Assembly (NCBI GenBank): GCA_963655255.1
Contig: CAVKEB010000031.1
Coordinates: 1 to 26,261 of the forward strand
Origin: CAG-791 sp963655255
GTDB taxonomy: Bacteria; Bacillota; Clostridia; Lachnospirales; Lachnospiraceae
Direction: 5' to 3'
Length of the DNA: 26,261 nucleotides
A program made the position numbers and the translations under genes. This document shows, piece after piece, positions 1 to 9,343 of this stretch. The notes under the pieces were generated by a model. That model made no database searches. It was not told the DNA's origin and saw nothing but the letters and a program-made list of their open reading frames with translations. How positions within the stretch are numbered: the stretch's first letter is position 1; the number at the start of each line of letters is the position of its first letter.

Positions 1-504
1 GTGTGCCGGGAATGCTTTCAGGTCGGACTGTACTGGCAGGGACTTACGCACGATCTCTCCAAATACAGCCCGACCGAATTCTGGGTGGGAGCCCGCTATT
101 ATCAGGGCACCCGCTCGCCGAACAACGCGGAGCGCGAGGACAAGGGACTTTCCACCTCCTGGCTCCATCATAAGGGGAGAAACCGCCATCACTACGAGTA
201 CTGGCTGGACTATTCTACGCGCCGCCACGACGGCATTGCGGGGAGCGGCATCATGGCCTGCCGCATGCCGCTGCGCTATGTGATGGAAATGTTCATGGAC
301 CGGATCGCGGCGTCCAAGACCTACAACGGCGCGGCCTACAAGGACACGGATCCGATTGAGTATTACCGGAGGGGCGACACAAGGCAGTTCCTCCACCCGG
401 ATACGGCGGATCTTCTGGAGAGCCTTCTCATCCTTCTTGCCAATGAGGGCGAAGAGAAGGCCTTTGCCAGGGTGCGCGAGCTCCTGAAAAAAGGCGATTA
501 CTGA
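1..504 (+). CDS. DUF5662-type protein, 5' end cut by the window
   Basis: The frame is open from the first base and ends at TGA 502-504, giving 167 visible residues. The sequence resembles the DUF5662 family: an LTHDLSKYSPTEFW block near the start, a His-rich HHKGRNRHHYEYW block around residues 56-68, and MPLRYVMEMFMDRIAASKTY around residues 89-108. From memory, family members begin roughly 15-25 residues earlier, so the GTG at base 1 is probably internal and the true start lies outside the window. The HD pair and clustered histidines suggest metal binding, but this is inference and no enzymatic role is established. It is followed by about 130 bp before the next gene, with no terminator visible. 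Confidence 0.75.
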   Translation: MCRECFQVGLYWQGLTHDLSKYSPTEFWVGARYYQGTRSPNNAEREDKGLSTSWLHHKGRNRHHYEYWLDYSTRRHDGIAGSGIMACRMPLRYVMEMFMDRIAASKTYNGAAYKDTDPIEYYRRGDTRQFLHPDTADLLESLLILLANEGEEKAFARVRELLKKGDY

Positions 505-631
505 TTGCGGGGATGGAAGGAAACTCCGGATTTTACGGTTTTGCCAGCAGGAAGGAAGAAAGTGATGACAAAATTCCATGTAAAACAGCATCTGACTTTG
601 CAGCATCGGCCTGACAGAAAGGAAGAAACCT

Positions 632-1447
632 TTGGACGCCCGGCAGGATTTTAACGCCGCGGTACAGAGCATTCTGACGGCAGAGCCCAGGATCCGAACC
701 GGGATCGGCATGCAGAAGGAGAAGTCTCTGCACGCCATTCTGAAGAACTACATTGATCCCTGCCCGGAGCATCAGGAGGTTCCCGTCGGAAACTTCATCG
801 CGGACATCTGCGATCCGGAGCAGAAATCCATCACGGAGATCCAGACCGCGAATTTCGGCGCAATGAGAGAGAAGCTTGAAGCCTTCCTTCCGGAATATCA
901 GGTGCGGATTCTCCATCCGATTGCGCATCGGAAAACCGTCTGCTGGATTGACCCGGAAACCGGCGAAATCACGGCAAGGAACGCGTCGACCTGCGTCGGA
1001 AGCTTCTATGAGCTGTTCCGGGAGCTGTCGAGGATCACGGAATGGATCGGGCATCCGAATCTTACGGTGGAAGCGCTTCTTCTCGATCTGGAGGAATACC
1101 GCATGCAGGACGGCTGGGGAAACGGAGGAAAACGCGGATCGCACCGGTTCGACCGCATGCCGACCGGCATTTATGAGCGCCTGGTCCTCCGCAGAAGGGA
1201 AGACTATGCCGTATTTCTCCCGAAGGACCCGCTCCCAGAGCCCTTTACCACAAAGGATCTGGAGACCGCTGTCGGCATTCATCGGAGGTCTCTTCAGTAT
1301 TCCGCCGTTCTGAAGGTTCTCACCGAAATCGGCGTGACGGAGCGCGTGGGGCTGACTCAGCGAAGGGCTTACCTCTATGAGGTGCGGATTCCCAACGAAA
1401 CCGGTCGGGATTTCTGCAGGAGAAAATCCGGACGGAAGAAGCAATGA
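632..1447 (+). CDS. Uncharacterised protein with a PD-(D/E)xK-like N-terminus (DUF8091-like)
   Basis: This encodes 271 residues from a TTG start, chosen because GAAAGGAAG at 617-625 sits about 7 nt upstream; the first in-frame ATG (710) has no comparable site. I do not recognise a characterised function. From memory it looks like a Firmicutes family labelled DUF8091. Residues 29-71 hold KEKSLHAILK (E30), then D58 in GNFIADI, then E69-I-Q71 in ITEIQT. This E...D...ExQ spacing resembles the PD-(D/E)xK nuclease core with Gln replacing Lys. The middle part (LLLDLEEYRMQDGW) looks structural, and the C-terminal 70 residues (FTTKDLETAVGI onward) look like a winged helix. The end is very basic (RRKSGRKKQ). 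A DNA- or RNA-acting role is inference. pepT follows after 34 nt. Confidence 0.7.
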   Translation: MDARQDFNAAVQSILTAEPRIRTGIGMQKEKSLHAILKNYIDPCPEHQEVPVGNFIADICDPEQKSITEIQTANFGAMREKLEAFLPEYQVRILHPIAHRKTVCWIDPETGEITARNASTCVGSFYELFRELSRITEWIGHPNLTVEALLLDLEEYRMQDGWGNGGKRGSHRFDRMPTGIYERLVLRRREDYAVFLPKDPLPEPFTTKDLETAVGIHRRSLQYSAVLKVLTEIGVTERVGLTQRRAYLYEVRIPNETGRDFCRRKSGRKKQ

Positions 1448-1481
1448 AAATGATCCGAAAGGAATCTGGAAAGGAATGACA

Positions 1482-2804
1482 ATGGCTGCATTACATTTTG
1501 ACAAAGAGAAAATCGCAGAGCGCTTCATGCGCTACGCAAGGGTCTTCACCCAGTCGAAGGAGGGTGTTGCGGATACCCCTTCCACACCGTGCCAGTGGGA
1601 TCTTGCGCGGCTTCTTTGGAAGGAGCTGAAGGAAATGGGCGCATCGGAGGTCGTGCTGGATGAAGAAAAATGCTACGTCTACGCGACCATTCCGGGCAAC
1701 ATTCCGGCAAACGAGGAGAAGCTCTCCGGCCGCGCCGACCGCGGGAAGAAGCGCCGCGAGAACTGCGCGCCGATCCTCGGACTGGTGGCGCACATGGATA
1801 CCTCCGATGCCGTGGACGCAAGCGCTCACCCGGAGATTCATCCCCGGAAGATCGAAAACTATGACGGAGGCACCATTGTCCTGAACGAGGCGGAGAACCT
1901 TTCCATGAGCCCCGCGGAATATCCGGAGCTTGCCGGGAAAAAGGGGCAGACCCTGATCGTCACGGACGGCACCACCGTCCTTGGCGGAGACGACAAGGCA
2001 GGCGTTGCCCAGATTATGGAGGCCGCACAGTTTCTGCTGCAGCATCCGGAGATCGCGCACGGAACGATCCGGATCATGTTCACGCCGGATGAAGAGGTCG
2101 GAAACGGAACCCGGAACGTCAACATGGATGAGTTTGCCGTGGACTACGGCTACACCGTGGACGGCGGCGGAATCGGAGAGCTGGAATATGAGAATTTCAA
2201 CGCGGCCTCCGCACATCTTTCCATTCAGGGACTCTCCACGCATCCCGGGAGTGCCAAGGGCAAGATGCGAAACGCGCTCCTTGTCGCCATGGAATTCAAC
2301 AGCCTCCTGCCCGCCGATGAGATTCCGGCGAAGACGGAAGGGTATGAGGGCTTCTACCACCTTGAGGAGATGCACGGAACCGCGGACGCGGCTGAGATGG
2401 ACTACATCATCCGGGACCACGACCGGGCAAAGTTCGAGCACCGCAAGCAAGTCGTGTTCGAGGCGGTGAAGACGATCAATGACCGGTACGGCACGAAGGT
2501 CATTACCGCGGAAATTTCAGACAGCTACTACAACATGGCAGAGAAGATCCGCCCGCACATGCATCTGATTGAGAATGCCCAGGCAGCGATGCGGGAGATC
2601 GGCGTGGAGCCTTTGGTTTCTCCGATTCGCGGCGGCACGGACGGCGCCGTAATGAGCTTCCGCGGAGTTCCCTGCCCGAACCTTTTTACGGGCTCCTACA
2701 ACTTCCACAGCCGCTATGAATATGTCGTCGCCGAAGAGATGGCTCTCGGCGCGGAAACACTGATAAGGATACTGAACAAATATGCAGGATATGAACTTGA
2801 CTGA
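1482..2804 (+). CDS. pepT: Peptidase T (tripeptide aminopeptidase, M20 family)
   Basis: PepT is a cytoplasmic two-zinc aminopeptidase that releases N-terminal residues from tripeptides. The 440-residue product shows the M20 signature in order: AHMDTSD with H104 and D106, GGDDKAG with the bridging Asp at 170 or 171, the catalytic/ligand glutamates in TPDEEVGNG (E204-E205), and a C-terminal RGGTDGAVMS followed by NFHSRYE with the last His ligand. The ATG at 1482 is preferred because AAGGA (1471-1475) is 6 nt upstream; the in-frame codons back to 1377 run into the previous gene. A basic loop of about 15-20 residues (around SGRADRGKKRREN) lies just before the first metal motif and looks longer than in enterobacterial PepT. 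Its 3' end overlaps miaB by 23 nt, suggesting co-translation. Confidence 0.95.
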   Translation: MAALHFDKEKIAERFMRYARVFTQSKEGVADTPSTPCQWDLARLLWKELKEMGASEVVLDEEKCYVYATIPGNIPANEEKLSGRADRGKKRRENCAPILGLVAHMDTSDAVDASAHPEIHPRKIENYDGGTIVLNEAENLSMSPAEYPELAGKKGQTLIVTDGTTVLGGDDKAGVAQIMEAAQFLLQHPEIAHGTIRIMFTPDEEVGNGTRNVNMDEFAVDYGYTVDGGGIGELEYENFNAASAHLSIQGLSTHPGSAKGKMRNALLVAMEFNSLLPADEIPAKTEGYEGFYHLEEMHGTADAAEMDYIIRDHDRAKFEHRKQVVFEAVKTINDRYGTKVITAEISDSYYNMAEKIRPHMHLIENAQAAMREIGVEPLVSPIRGGTDGAVMSFRGVPCPNLFTGSYNFHSRYEYVVAEEMALGAETLIRILNKYAGYELD

Positions 2805-4314
2805 GACAAAAAGCCCGGCAAAGGCACGGGTTCCCATGCCGGTAAAGCGCCCGGAGAGCGAGCGCAGGAAGGCCTCCGAGGAAGAGCTGGCAAGGCAGGA
2901 AGAATATCTTCGTAAGGCACAGATCTACACCGCACAGCTTGCCGGGATTCTCGGGCGGACGCCGACCTTCCATGTACAGAACTTCGGCTGCCAGATGAAC
3001 GCGCGGGACGCGGAGAAGCTCTCGGGGATTCTCCGCACCGCGGGCTATCAGGAAATTGAGGAGGAGTCCGCGGACTTTGTCATCTACAACACCTGCACGG
3101 TGCGCGACAACGCCGACCAGCATTTCTTCGGACGGCTCGGCCGCGCCTCGCACTTCCGGAAATCCAATCCGTATATGAAGATCGCGGTCTGCGGCTGCAT
3201 GACGCAGGAAGAGAGCGCCGTGGAGAAGATCAAAAAGAGCTACCCGTACGTCGATCTTATTTTCGGGACCCACAACCTGTTCTGCTTCCCGCAGTATCTG
3301 TGCGGGGTCTATGAGGGAAAGCAGGGCGGCTTCGATCCCAAGGGACACAAGATCACGCAGATCTGGGAGGCGACCGATGAGATCGTCGAGGACCTTCCCG
3401 TGGAGCGCAAGTACTCCTACAAGTCCGGCATCAACATCATGTTCGGGTGCGACAATTACTGCACCTACTGCATCGTTCCCTACGTCCGCGGGCATGAGAG
3501 AAGCCGCGAGCCGCAGGACATTTTAAGAGAGTGCGAAAAGCTTGTCTCCGACGGCGTCGTGGAGGTCATGCTCCTCGGACAGAACGTCAACTCCTACGGG
3601 CGGGATCTGGAGAATCCCTGCTCGTTCGCAAAGCTCCTTGCCGCGGTTGCCGAGGTTCCCGGGATCAGGCGCGTCCGTTTCATGACGCCGCATCCCAAGG
3701 ATATGGGAACGGACGTCCTGGAGGTGATCCGGGATCATCCGAACATCGCGCGCCATATCCACTTCCCGCTCCAGTCCGGCTCCAACGAGATCCTCCGGAG
3801 AATGAACCGCCGCTATACCAGGGAGCAGTTCATGGAGAGGGCGGAGGAAATCCGCACCATGATCCCGGATGCCGCCATCACGACGGATATCATCGCGGGC
3901 TTCCCCGGCGAGACGAGAAAGGACGTGGACGACACCGTGGACGTCATCCGGCGGGTTGGCTTCGACAACGCCTACACCTTCATTTATTCCCCGCGGAAAG
4001 GAACGCCTGCCGCCTCCATGGAGCAGGTTCCGAAGGAAGAGGTCCAGGAGGGCTTTGATAGGATCCTTGCCGCCGTGCAGGAGAGCGCAAGGAACCGCGC
4101 GGGAGCCCTTGCCGGGAGAACCATGACGGTCCTCGCCGAGGAGGTCAACACGCAGGACCCGCAGTACATCACCTGCCGCCTTTCGAACAACATCATTGTC
4201 CACGTGAAGGGCGATGCCTCCATGATCGGACACTTCTATGACGTGACGCTGGACGAGTGCCGGAATTTCTATTACTTCGGGACCGTCCTTCGGGAGAATG
4301 TACGGGGATACTGA
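2782..4314 (+). CDS. miaB: tRNA-2-methylthio-N6-dimethylallyladenosine synthase MiaB
   Basis: MiaB is a radical-SAM methylthiotransferase that converts i6A37 to ms2i6A37 in tRNAs reading UNN codons. The 510 residues contain the N-terminal UPF0004 domain with three cluster cysteines at C70 (NFGCQMN), C105 (NTCTVRDNA) and C139 (CGCMTQ). The radical-SAM triad is C223-DNY-C227-TY-C230 followed by IVPYVRG, and a C-terminal TRAM-like stretch precedes the stop. It has an N-terminal extension of about 60 residues, charged and probably helical, which is common in clostridial MiaB. The ATG at 2782 overlaps the end of pepT; AAGGA at 2765-2769 is a plausible but rather distant ribosome site. Its partner miaA, which supplies the i6A substrate, lies downstream beyond mutSL. 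Confidence 0.96.
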   Translation: MQDMNLTETKSPAKARVPMPVKRPESERRKASEEELARQEEYLRKAQIYTAQLAGILGRTPTFHVQNFGCQMNARDAEKLSGILRTAGYQEIEEESADFVIYNTCTVRDNADQHFFGRLGRASHFRKSNPYMKIAVCGCMTQEESAVEKIKKSYPYVDLIFGTHNLFCFPQYLCGVYEGKQGGFDPKGHKITQIWEATDEIVEDLPVERKYSYKSGINIMFGCDNYCTYCIVPYVRGHERSREPQDILRECEKLVSDGVVEVMLLGQNVNSYGRDLENPCSFAKLLAAVAEVPGIRRVRFMTPHPKDMGTDVLEVIRDHPNIARHIHFPLQSGSNEILRRMNRRYTREQFMERAEEIRTMIPDAAITTDIIAGFPGETRKDVDDTVDVIRRVGFDNAYTFIYSPRKGTPAASMEQVPKEEVQEGFDRILAAVQESARNRAGALAGRTMTVLAEEVNTQDPQYITCRLSNNIIVHVKGDASMIGHFYDVTLDECRNFYYFGTVLRENVRGY

Positions 4315-4383
4315 ACCGGGGATCCCGAAATTTTGTCCTGCGGGGAGCAGGGCGGAATCATTACAGAGTTGGAGTCAAAATCT

Positions 4384-7068
4384 ATGTCATTTCCGAAAAT
4401 CGAAGAGGTATCGCCAATGATGCAGGAATACCTGCGCACGAAGCAGGCGCACCCGGAGTGCCTTCTGTTTTACCGGCTGGGCGATTTCTATGAAATGTTC
4501 TTCGACGATGCCGAGATCGCATCGAAGGAGCTGGAGCTGACGCTGACCGGAAAATCCTGCGGCCTGAACGAACGCGCGCCGATGTGCGGCATTCCGTTTC
4601 ACGCCGTGGATATTTACATCGCGAAGCTCGTGGAAAAGGGGTACCGTGTCGCCATCTGCGAGCAGGTGGAGGATCCCCGGTTCGCCAAGGGTCTGGTGAA
4701 GCGCGAGGTCACAAGGATCGTGACCCCCGGCACCAATGTCAGCCCGGAGACACTGGACGAGCACAAGAACAATTACATCCTGGCGGTCTTCTATGACGCG
4801 GGAACGTGCACAAGCGGCCTCGCCGTCAGCGACATTTCCACGGGAGACTTCTATGCGACGCAGGTGTCCGGCAGCCAGAAGGTGCTGGACGAGATTCAGA
4901 AATACATGCCCTCGGAGATTGTCTGCAACGAGGCCTTTATGATGAGCGGCATTGACATCGAGGATCTCCGGAACCGCCTCTCCATCGTCATCAACACGCT
5001 GGACGCGCACTATTTCGGAGAGAATGACTGCCGCCAGATTCTTCTGAAGCACTTCCGGGTTTCCAGCATGCTGGCTCTCGGCATCGACGACCTCAAGGCT
5101 GCGACGCTTGCCTGCGGCGCGCTGATGCGGTATCTCTACGACACGCAGATGAACGATCTGTCGAACATCACGAGGATCGATGCCTATCTTTCCGGCAAAT
5201 ACATGCTGCTGGACACCGCGACGAGGCGGAATCTCGAACTGACGGAGACCCTCCGGGAGAAAAAGGTACACGGATCCCTTCTCTGGGTTCTGGACAAGAC
5301 GAAGACCGCCATGGGCGCGCGTCTCCTTCACCAGTTTCTGGAGCAGCCTTTGATTGACGCGGAGGAAATCGAGAAGCGGTTCGATGCCGTGCAGGCTCTC
5401 TCGGAGAACAGCGTGGACCGCGATGAAATCCGGGAGTATTTAAGCCCTGTCTATGATCTGGAGCGGCTTCTCACCAAAATCAGCTACGGCAGCGCCAATC
5501 CGAGGGACCTCGTGGCATTCCGCGAATCGCTCCGCATGGTCCGCCCGGTCCGCCAGGTGCTGCAGGATTTTGACACGAAGGAGCTCGTCCGCATCCGGGA
5601 GGACCTCGGCGATTTTGATGCGCTGGTCGACCGCCTGGAGCAGGCCATCGACGACGATCCGCCGCTTGCCATGAAGGAGGGCGGCATCATCAAAAAGGGC
5701 TACAACGCCGACATCGATTCCTTCCGGGAGGCGAAGACGGGAAGCCGTCAGCTTCTCGCGAAGATGGAAGAAGAGGTGAAGGAATCCACCGGCATCAAGA
5801 ACCTCAAGGTGAAGTACAACAACGTCTTCGGCTATTTCTTCGAGGTGACGAATTCCTTCAAGGATCTGGTCCCGGACTATTTCGAGAGAAAACAGACCCT
5901 TGTCGGAAGCGAGCGCTACACGACGCCCCAGCTGAAGGACCTCGAAGCCAGGATCCTCGGTGCGGAGGACAAGCTCAACGACCTGGAATATGAAGAATTC
6001 GACAAGCTCCGGAAGGAGATCGCGGGGCGCGTGGAGGAAATCCAGAGAGCCGCGAAGGCCGTGGCCTTCCTGGACGTCTACGCGTCTCTTTCCCTTGTCG
6101 CGGAGCGCAACGGGTATGTGCGCCCGAAGCTCAATGACAAAGGCATCATTAAGATCAAGGACGGAAGACATCCCGTCGTCGAGAGGATGATGCCGGGCGA
6201 TTTCGTCTGCAACGACACGATCCTTGACAGCAAGAAGGACTGCATCGCGGTCATCACCGGTCCCAACATGGCCGGAAAATCCACCTACATGCGGCAGGTG
6301 GCGCTCATCGTTCTCATGAGCCAGATCGGAAGCTTCGTGCCGGCGGCCTCGGCGGACCTGTGCGTCGTGGACCGGATTTTCACCCGCGTCGGGGCATCGG
6401 ATGACCTGGGAAGCGGGCAGTCGACCTTCATGGTGGAGATGAACGAGGTCGCGAACATTCTCCGGAACGCAACGCCGCGATCCCTCCTGATCCTGGATGA
6501 AATCGGGCGCGGCACATCGACCTTCGACGGACTCTCCATCGCCTGGGCGGTCATTGAATACATCGCAAACCGCAAGATTCTCGGCGCCAAAACGCTGTTT
6601 GCCACGCACTATCACGAGCTGACGGAGCTCGAGGGCAAGATCAGCAGCGTCAACAACTACTGCGTGGCCGTCCGTGAGAAGGGCGACGACATCGTGTTCC
6701 TCCGCAAGATCATCAAGGGCGGGGCGGACCGCTCCTACGGCATTCAGGTGGCACGTCTTGCCGGAATCCCCGACATGGTCATCGAGCGCGCAAAAGAAAT
6801 CGTCCGCCAGCTCTCGGACAATGACATCACGGAGAAAATCCAGTCCATCGAGGTCAAGGCGGGAGAGTCCGGAAGGTCCGCAAAGGTTCCGCACTACGAC
6901 GACGTGGACCTCAACCAGATGACGCTGTTCGATACCGTGCAGGAAAACGACGTGCTGAAGGAGCTGCAGGAGCTGGATGTCACCAACATGACGCCCATGG
7001 ACGCGCTGAACACGCTCTACCGGCTGCAGTCGGAGCTGAAGAACCGCTGGGAGGCAACAGGGAAATAA
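4384..7068 (+). CDS. mutS: DNA mismatch repair protein MutS
   Basis: MutS recognises base mismatches and small loops and starts methyl-independent mismatch repair with MutL. The 894-residue length fits the MutS1 family. The mismatch-reading Phe-x-Glu motif is F35-Y-E37 in GDFYEMFFDDA. The ABC-type ATPase shows Walker A GPNMAGKST at 626-634, a signature region LGSGQSTFMVEM, Walker B LLILDEIGRGTSTFDG and the ATHYHEL His switch. Near the C-terminus QMTLF (845-849) matches the QxxL[FL] clamp-binding motif. The ATG at 4384 is chosen because GGAG (4371-4374) is 9 nt upstream and MSFPKIEEVSPMMQEYL aligns with known N-termini; the in-frame TTG at 4333 only adds unconserved residues. The stop TAA and the mutL ATG share one base. 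Confidence 0.98.
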   Translation: MSFPKIEEVSPMMQEYLRTKQAHPECLLFYRLGDFYEMFFDDAEIASKELELTLTGKSCGLNERAPMCGIPFHAVDIYIAKLVEKGYRVAICEQVEDPRFAKGLVKREVTRIVTPGTNVSPETLDEHKNNYILAVFYDAGTCTSGLAVSDISTGDFYATQVSGSQKVLDEIQKYMPSEIVCNEAFMMSGIDIEDLRNRLSIVINTLDAHYFGENDCRQILLKHFRVSSMLALGIDDLKAATLACGALMRYLYDTQMNDLSNITRIDAYLSGKYMLLDTATRRNLELTETLREKKVHGSLLWVLDKTKTAMGARLLHQFLEQPLIDAEEIEKRFDAVQALSENSVDRDEIREYLSPVYDLERLLTKISYGSANPRDLVAFRESLRMVRPVRQVLQDFDTKELVRIREDLGDFDALVDRLEQAIDDDPPLAMKEGGIIKKGYNADIDSFREAKTGSRQLLAKMEEEVKESTGIKNLKVKYNNVFGYFFEVTNSFKDLVPDYFERKQTLVGSERYTTPQLKDLEARILGAEDKLNDLEYEEFDKLRKEIAGRVEEIQRAAKAVAFLDVYASLSLVAERNGYVRPKLNDKGIIKIKDGRHPVVERMMPGDFVCNDTILDSKKDCIAVITGPNMAGKSTYMRQVALIVLMSQIGSFVPAASADLCVVDRIFTRVGASDDLGSGQSTFMVEMNEVANILRNATPRSLLILDEIGRGTSTFDGLSIAWAVIEYIANRKILGAKTLFATHYHELTELEGKISSVNNYCVAVREKGDDIVFLRKIIKGGADRSYGIQVARLAGIPDMVIERAKEIVRQLSDNDITEKIQSIEVKAGESGRSAKVPHYDDVDLNQMTLFDTVQENDVLKELQELDVTNMTPMDALNTLYRLQSELKNRWEATGK

Positions 7069-9308
7069 TGTCAGAAATTCATGTACTGAGTTCGGATACC
7101 ATCAACCGCATCGCGGCCGGAGAGGTCGTTGAGCGGCCTGTGAACGTAGTCAAGGAGCTCGCGGAGAATTCCATCGACGCCGGAGCCACTGCCGTCACGG
7201 TGGAGATCAGAAACGGCGGCATCGACCTCATCCGCGTGACGGACAACGGAAGCGGCATTGAGTCCTCGCAGATCACGAAGGCCTTCCGCCGCCACGCAAC
7301 GAGCAAGATCACGGAGGCGGAGGACCTTTCGAGTCTGCACAGCCTGGGCTTTCGCGGGGAGGCGCTGTCCTCCATCGCGGCGGTCTCCAAGGTGGAGATG
7401 ATCACCAAGACAAGGGACTCTCTCGTCGGCACCCGCGCCGTCAATGACGTGGTGCCCGGCCTTTCGGACGAAACGAAGGCCCCGGATGTGACGCCGCTTG
7501 AGATCACCGAAATCGGCGCCCCGGACGGAACGACCGTCATCGTGCGGGATCTGTTCTACAACGTCCCTGTCCGCCGCAAGTTCCTGAAGACACCGCAGAC
7601 GGAGGCCGGCGCCGTGACGGACCTGGTCGAGCATCTTGCCCTGTCCCACCCGGATATTTCCTTCCATTACCGCGTGAACAATCAGGAGAAGCTTCACACC
7701 ACGGGAAACGGCAACATCAAAGAGCTGATTTACCGGATCTACGGCCGCGAGATGTCGAATTCCGTCATTCCGGTTTCCAAAGCCTCGGAGGACGGAACCC
7801 TTGTCTTGAACGGTTTCCTCGGAAGACCGGAATTCTCGCGCTCCAGCAGGAACTGCGAGATTTTCTTTGTCAACGGCAGAATCCTGAAGAGCGACGTCCT
7901 CTCCAAGGGACTGGAGGAGGGCTACCGCACGGATCTCATGCAGCACCGGTTTCCTTTTGCCATCGTGTATGTGAAGCTCCCTGCGGAAGAGATTGACGTG
8001 AATGTCCATCCCTCCAAGATGGAGGTCCGTTTCCAGAACCCGAAGCGGATTTTCGATTTTCTGAATGAATCCGTTCACGGAACGCTCCACCGCATTGAGC
8101 TGATCCCGCGGGCGACGCTCGACACGCAGGCGGAAGAGAACCGGCGGCGGAAAGAAGAGGAAAAAGCGCGCGAAGCGGCAGAGAGAGCCCAGACGCATGT
8201 GGAGCCCTTTGAGGAGAAGGTAAAAAACACGCCGGTACCTCCAAAGGTTCAGCTGTCCGGGGAAGCCGTGGTACCTCCGGACTCCATTCGAAGCCACTCC
8301 TCCGGATCTTTCGCTGCGATGCAGGAGGAAAAGAGCAGTCAGACGATGGAAAACACGGCTGGTCCGTCAGGTACTGCAGCGGGAACTTCTCAAAAAGAAT
8401 CCGTCTCCGCTGCGGTACAGAAAGAACCTCAGAGCGAGCCAAATTCGCCCGGGAACAGAAAGGTGACCTATCAGGAAGAGGGCTTTACCTTCATCGACAA
8501 GACCGCGGCGGTGGAAGAGCCCAGGGGCCGCTACGAACAGGCAAGCTTTATCGAAGAGGCCGCGCTTCCCGATCCGAAGGCGGCGGAAAAGCTTCAGAAG
8601 GAGCAGGAGACTTCCGTCCTTTCGGGGGACCTCGAAGCCATGTTCCGGCAGAGCGTGAAGGATGACTTTGCGGAGGACCTCTACGGAAACCGCGAGTACC
8701 ACATTCTGAGTGCGGATCACGCAGCAAGCTATCGGATCGTCGGACAGATTTTTGACACCTACTGGATCGTGGCATTTCAGGACAAGATGCTGATGATCGA
8801 TCAGCATGCCGCACATGAGAAGGTGAACTTCGAGCGCCTGATGCGGCGGCTCTCGAAGGAGCAGACTGAGCCAGCAGCCTCGCAGCTTCTGGCGCCGCCG
8901 ATCATTCTCACTCTGTCCGGCAGGGAAGAGGCGGCCCTTCTTCAGTACATGGATTCCTTTACCCGGATGGGCTATGAAATCGAGGCCTTCGGCGAGAATT
9001 CCTACGCGGTCCGCGCCGTTCCGATGGAGCTCTATGCCAACGAGCCGGACGCCCTTCTCCGGGAGATTCTGGACGAAATTCTGGATTCCCGGATGAGTGG
9101 AACCCCGGCGGCCATTCTGTACAAGATTGCGGCCATGTCCTGCAAGGCCGCGGTCAAGGGCAACATGCGCCAGTCTCCGGAAGAAGCGAAGGCGCTCATT
9201 GATGAGCTTTTGTCACTCGACAATCCGTATCACTGCCCGCACGGAAGACCGACCATGATCGTTCTGTCAAAGCAGGAAATCGAGCGCAAATTCAAGCGGA
9301 TTGTATGA
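7068..9308 (+). CDS. mutL: DNA mismatch repair endonuclease MutL
   Basis: MutL is the GHKL-ATPase partner of MutS. The N-terminal half shows ELAENSIDAGA (motif I), DNGSGI (motif II), the ATSKI loop and GFRGEALSSIAAVS (motif III). Residues of about 345-545 form a low-complexity Glu/Ser/Pro-rich linker. The C-terminal dimerisation domain contains the endonuclease motif beginning D578-Q-H-A581 with downstream glutamates (DQHAAHEKVNFE), so this MutL should nick DNA itself, as expected in bacteria without MutH. A CPHGRPT motif near the C-terminus is the conserved zinc-site element. Start and mutS stop overlap as TAATG; GGGAGG inside the end of mutS can serve as ribosome site. The 746-residue length is large because of the linker. 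Its stop overlaps an ATG at 9305 in the miaA frame. Confidence 0.98.
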   Translation: MSEIHVLSSDTINRIAAGEVVERPVNVVKELAENSIDAGATAVTVEIRNGGIDLIRVTDNGSGIESSQITKAFRRHATSKITEAEDLSSLHSLGFRGEALSSIAAVSKVEMITKTRDSLVGTRAVNDVVPGLSDETKAPDVTPLEITEIGAPDGTTVIVRDLFYNVPVRRKFLKTPQTEAGAVTDLVEHLALSHPDISFHYRVNNQEKLHTTGNGNIKELIYRIYGREMSNSVIPVSKASEDGTLVLNGFLGRPEFSRSSRNCEIFFVNGRILKSDVLSKGLEEGYRTDLMQHRFPFAIVYVKLPAEEIDVNVHPSKMEVRFQNPKRIFDFLNESVHGTLHRIELIPRATLDTQAEENRRRKEEEKAREAAERAQTHVEPFEEKVKNTPVPPKVQLSGEAVVPPDSIRSHSSGSFAAMQEEKSSQTMENTAGPSGTAAGTSQKESVSAAVQKEPQSEPNSPGNRKVTYQEEGFTFIDKTAAVEEPRGRYEQASFIEEAALPDPKAAEKLQKEQETSVLSGDLEAMFRQSVKDDFAEDLYGNREYHILSADHAASYRIVGQIFDTYWIVAFQDKMLMIDQHAAHEKVNFERLMRRLSKEQTEPAASQLLAPPIILTLSGREEAALLQYMDSFTRMGYEIEAFGENSYAVRAVPMELYANEPDALLREILDEILDSRMSGTPAAILYKIAAMSCKAAVKGNMRQSPEEAKALIDELLSLDNPYHCPHGRPTMIVLSKQEIERKFKRIV

Positions 9309-9317
9309 GAAAGGCAC

Positions 9318-9333
9318 TTTGCCTCAGCGAGGT
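9318..9333 (+). repeat. Short copy of the structured repeat's 3' module, upstream of miaA
   Basis: The 16 bases TTTGCCTCAGCGAGGT are identical to the 3' end of the element before mreB (12701-12716), and the first ten recur at the window end (26251-26261 region). CCTC and GAGG can pair around an AGC loop. GAGG (9329-9332) lies 11 nt before the preferred miaA ATG at 9344, so it may be the ribosome site. No other part of the element is recognisable here; it could be a stand-alone module or a remnant. Confidence 0.6.
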
Positions 9334-9343
9334 ATCAAATGCC

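Noticed and set aside
598..615. GCAGCATCGG followed by CTGAC before the second gene, resembling part of hairpin H2 of the repeat.
   Set aside because: Only about 15 bases match with a gap, there is no pairing partner, and no other module lies nearby; chance similarity is likely.
565..654. A 29-codon frame (starting MTKFHVKQHL) with AGGAAG upstream, overlapping the start of the nuclease-like gene.
   Set aside because: It could be a leader peptide, but it is short, shows no recognisable feature and overlaps a supported start; not enough to annotate.
4337..4351. Small hairpin CCTGC/GCAGG between miaB and mutS as an attenuator.
   Set aside because: The stem is only 5 bp, no T-tract follows, and it is consistent with chance in GC-rich DNA.
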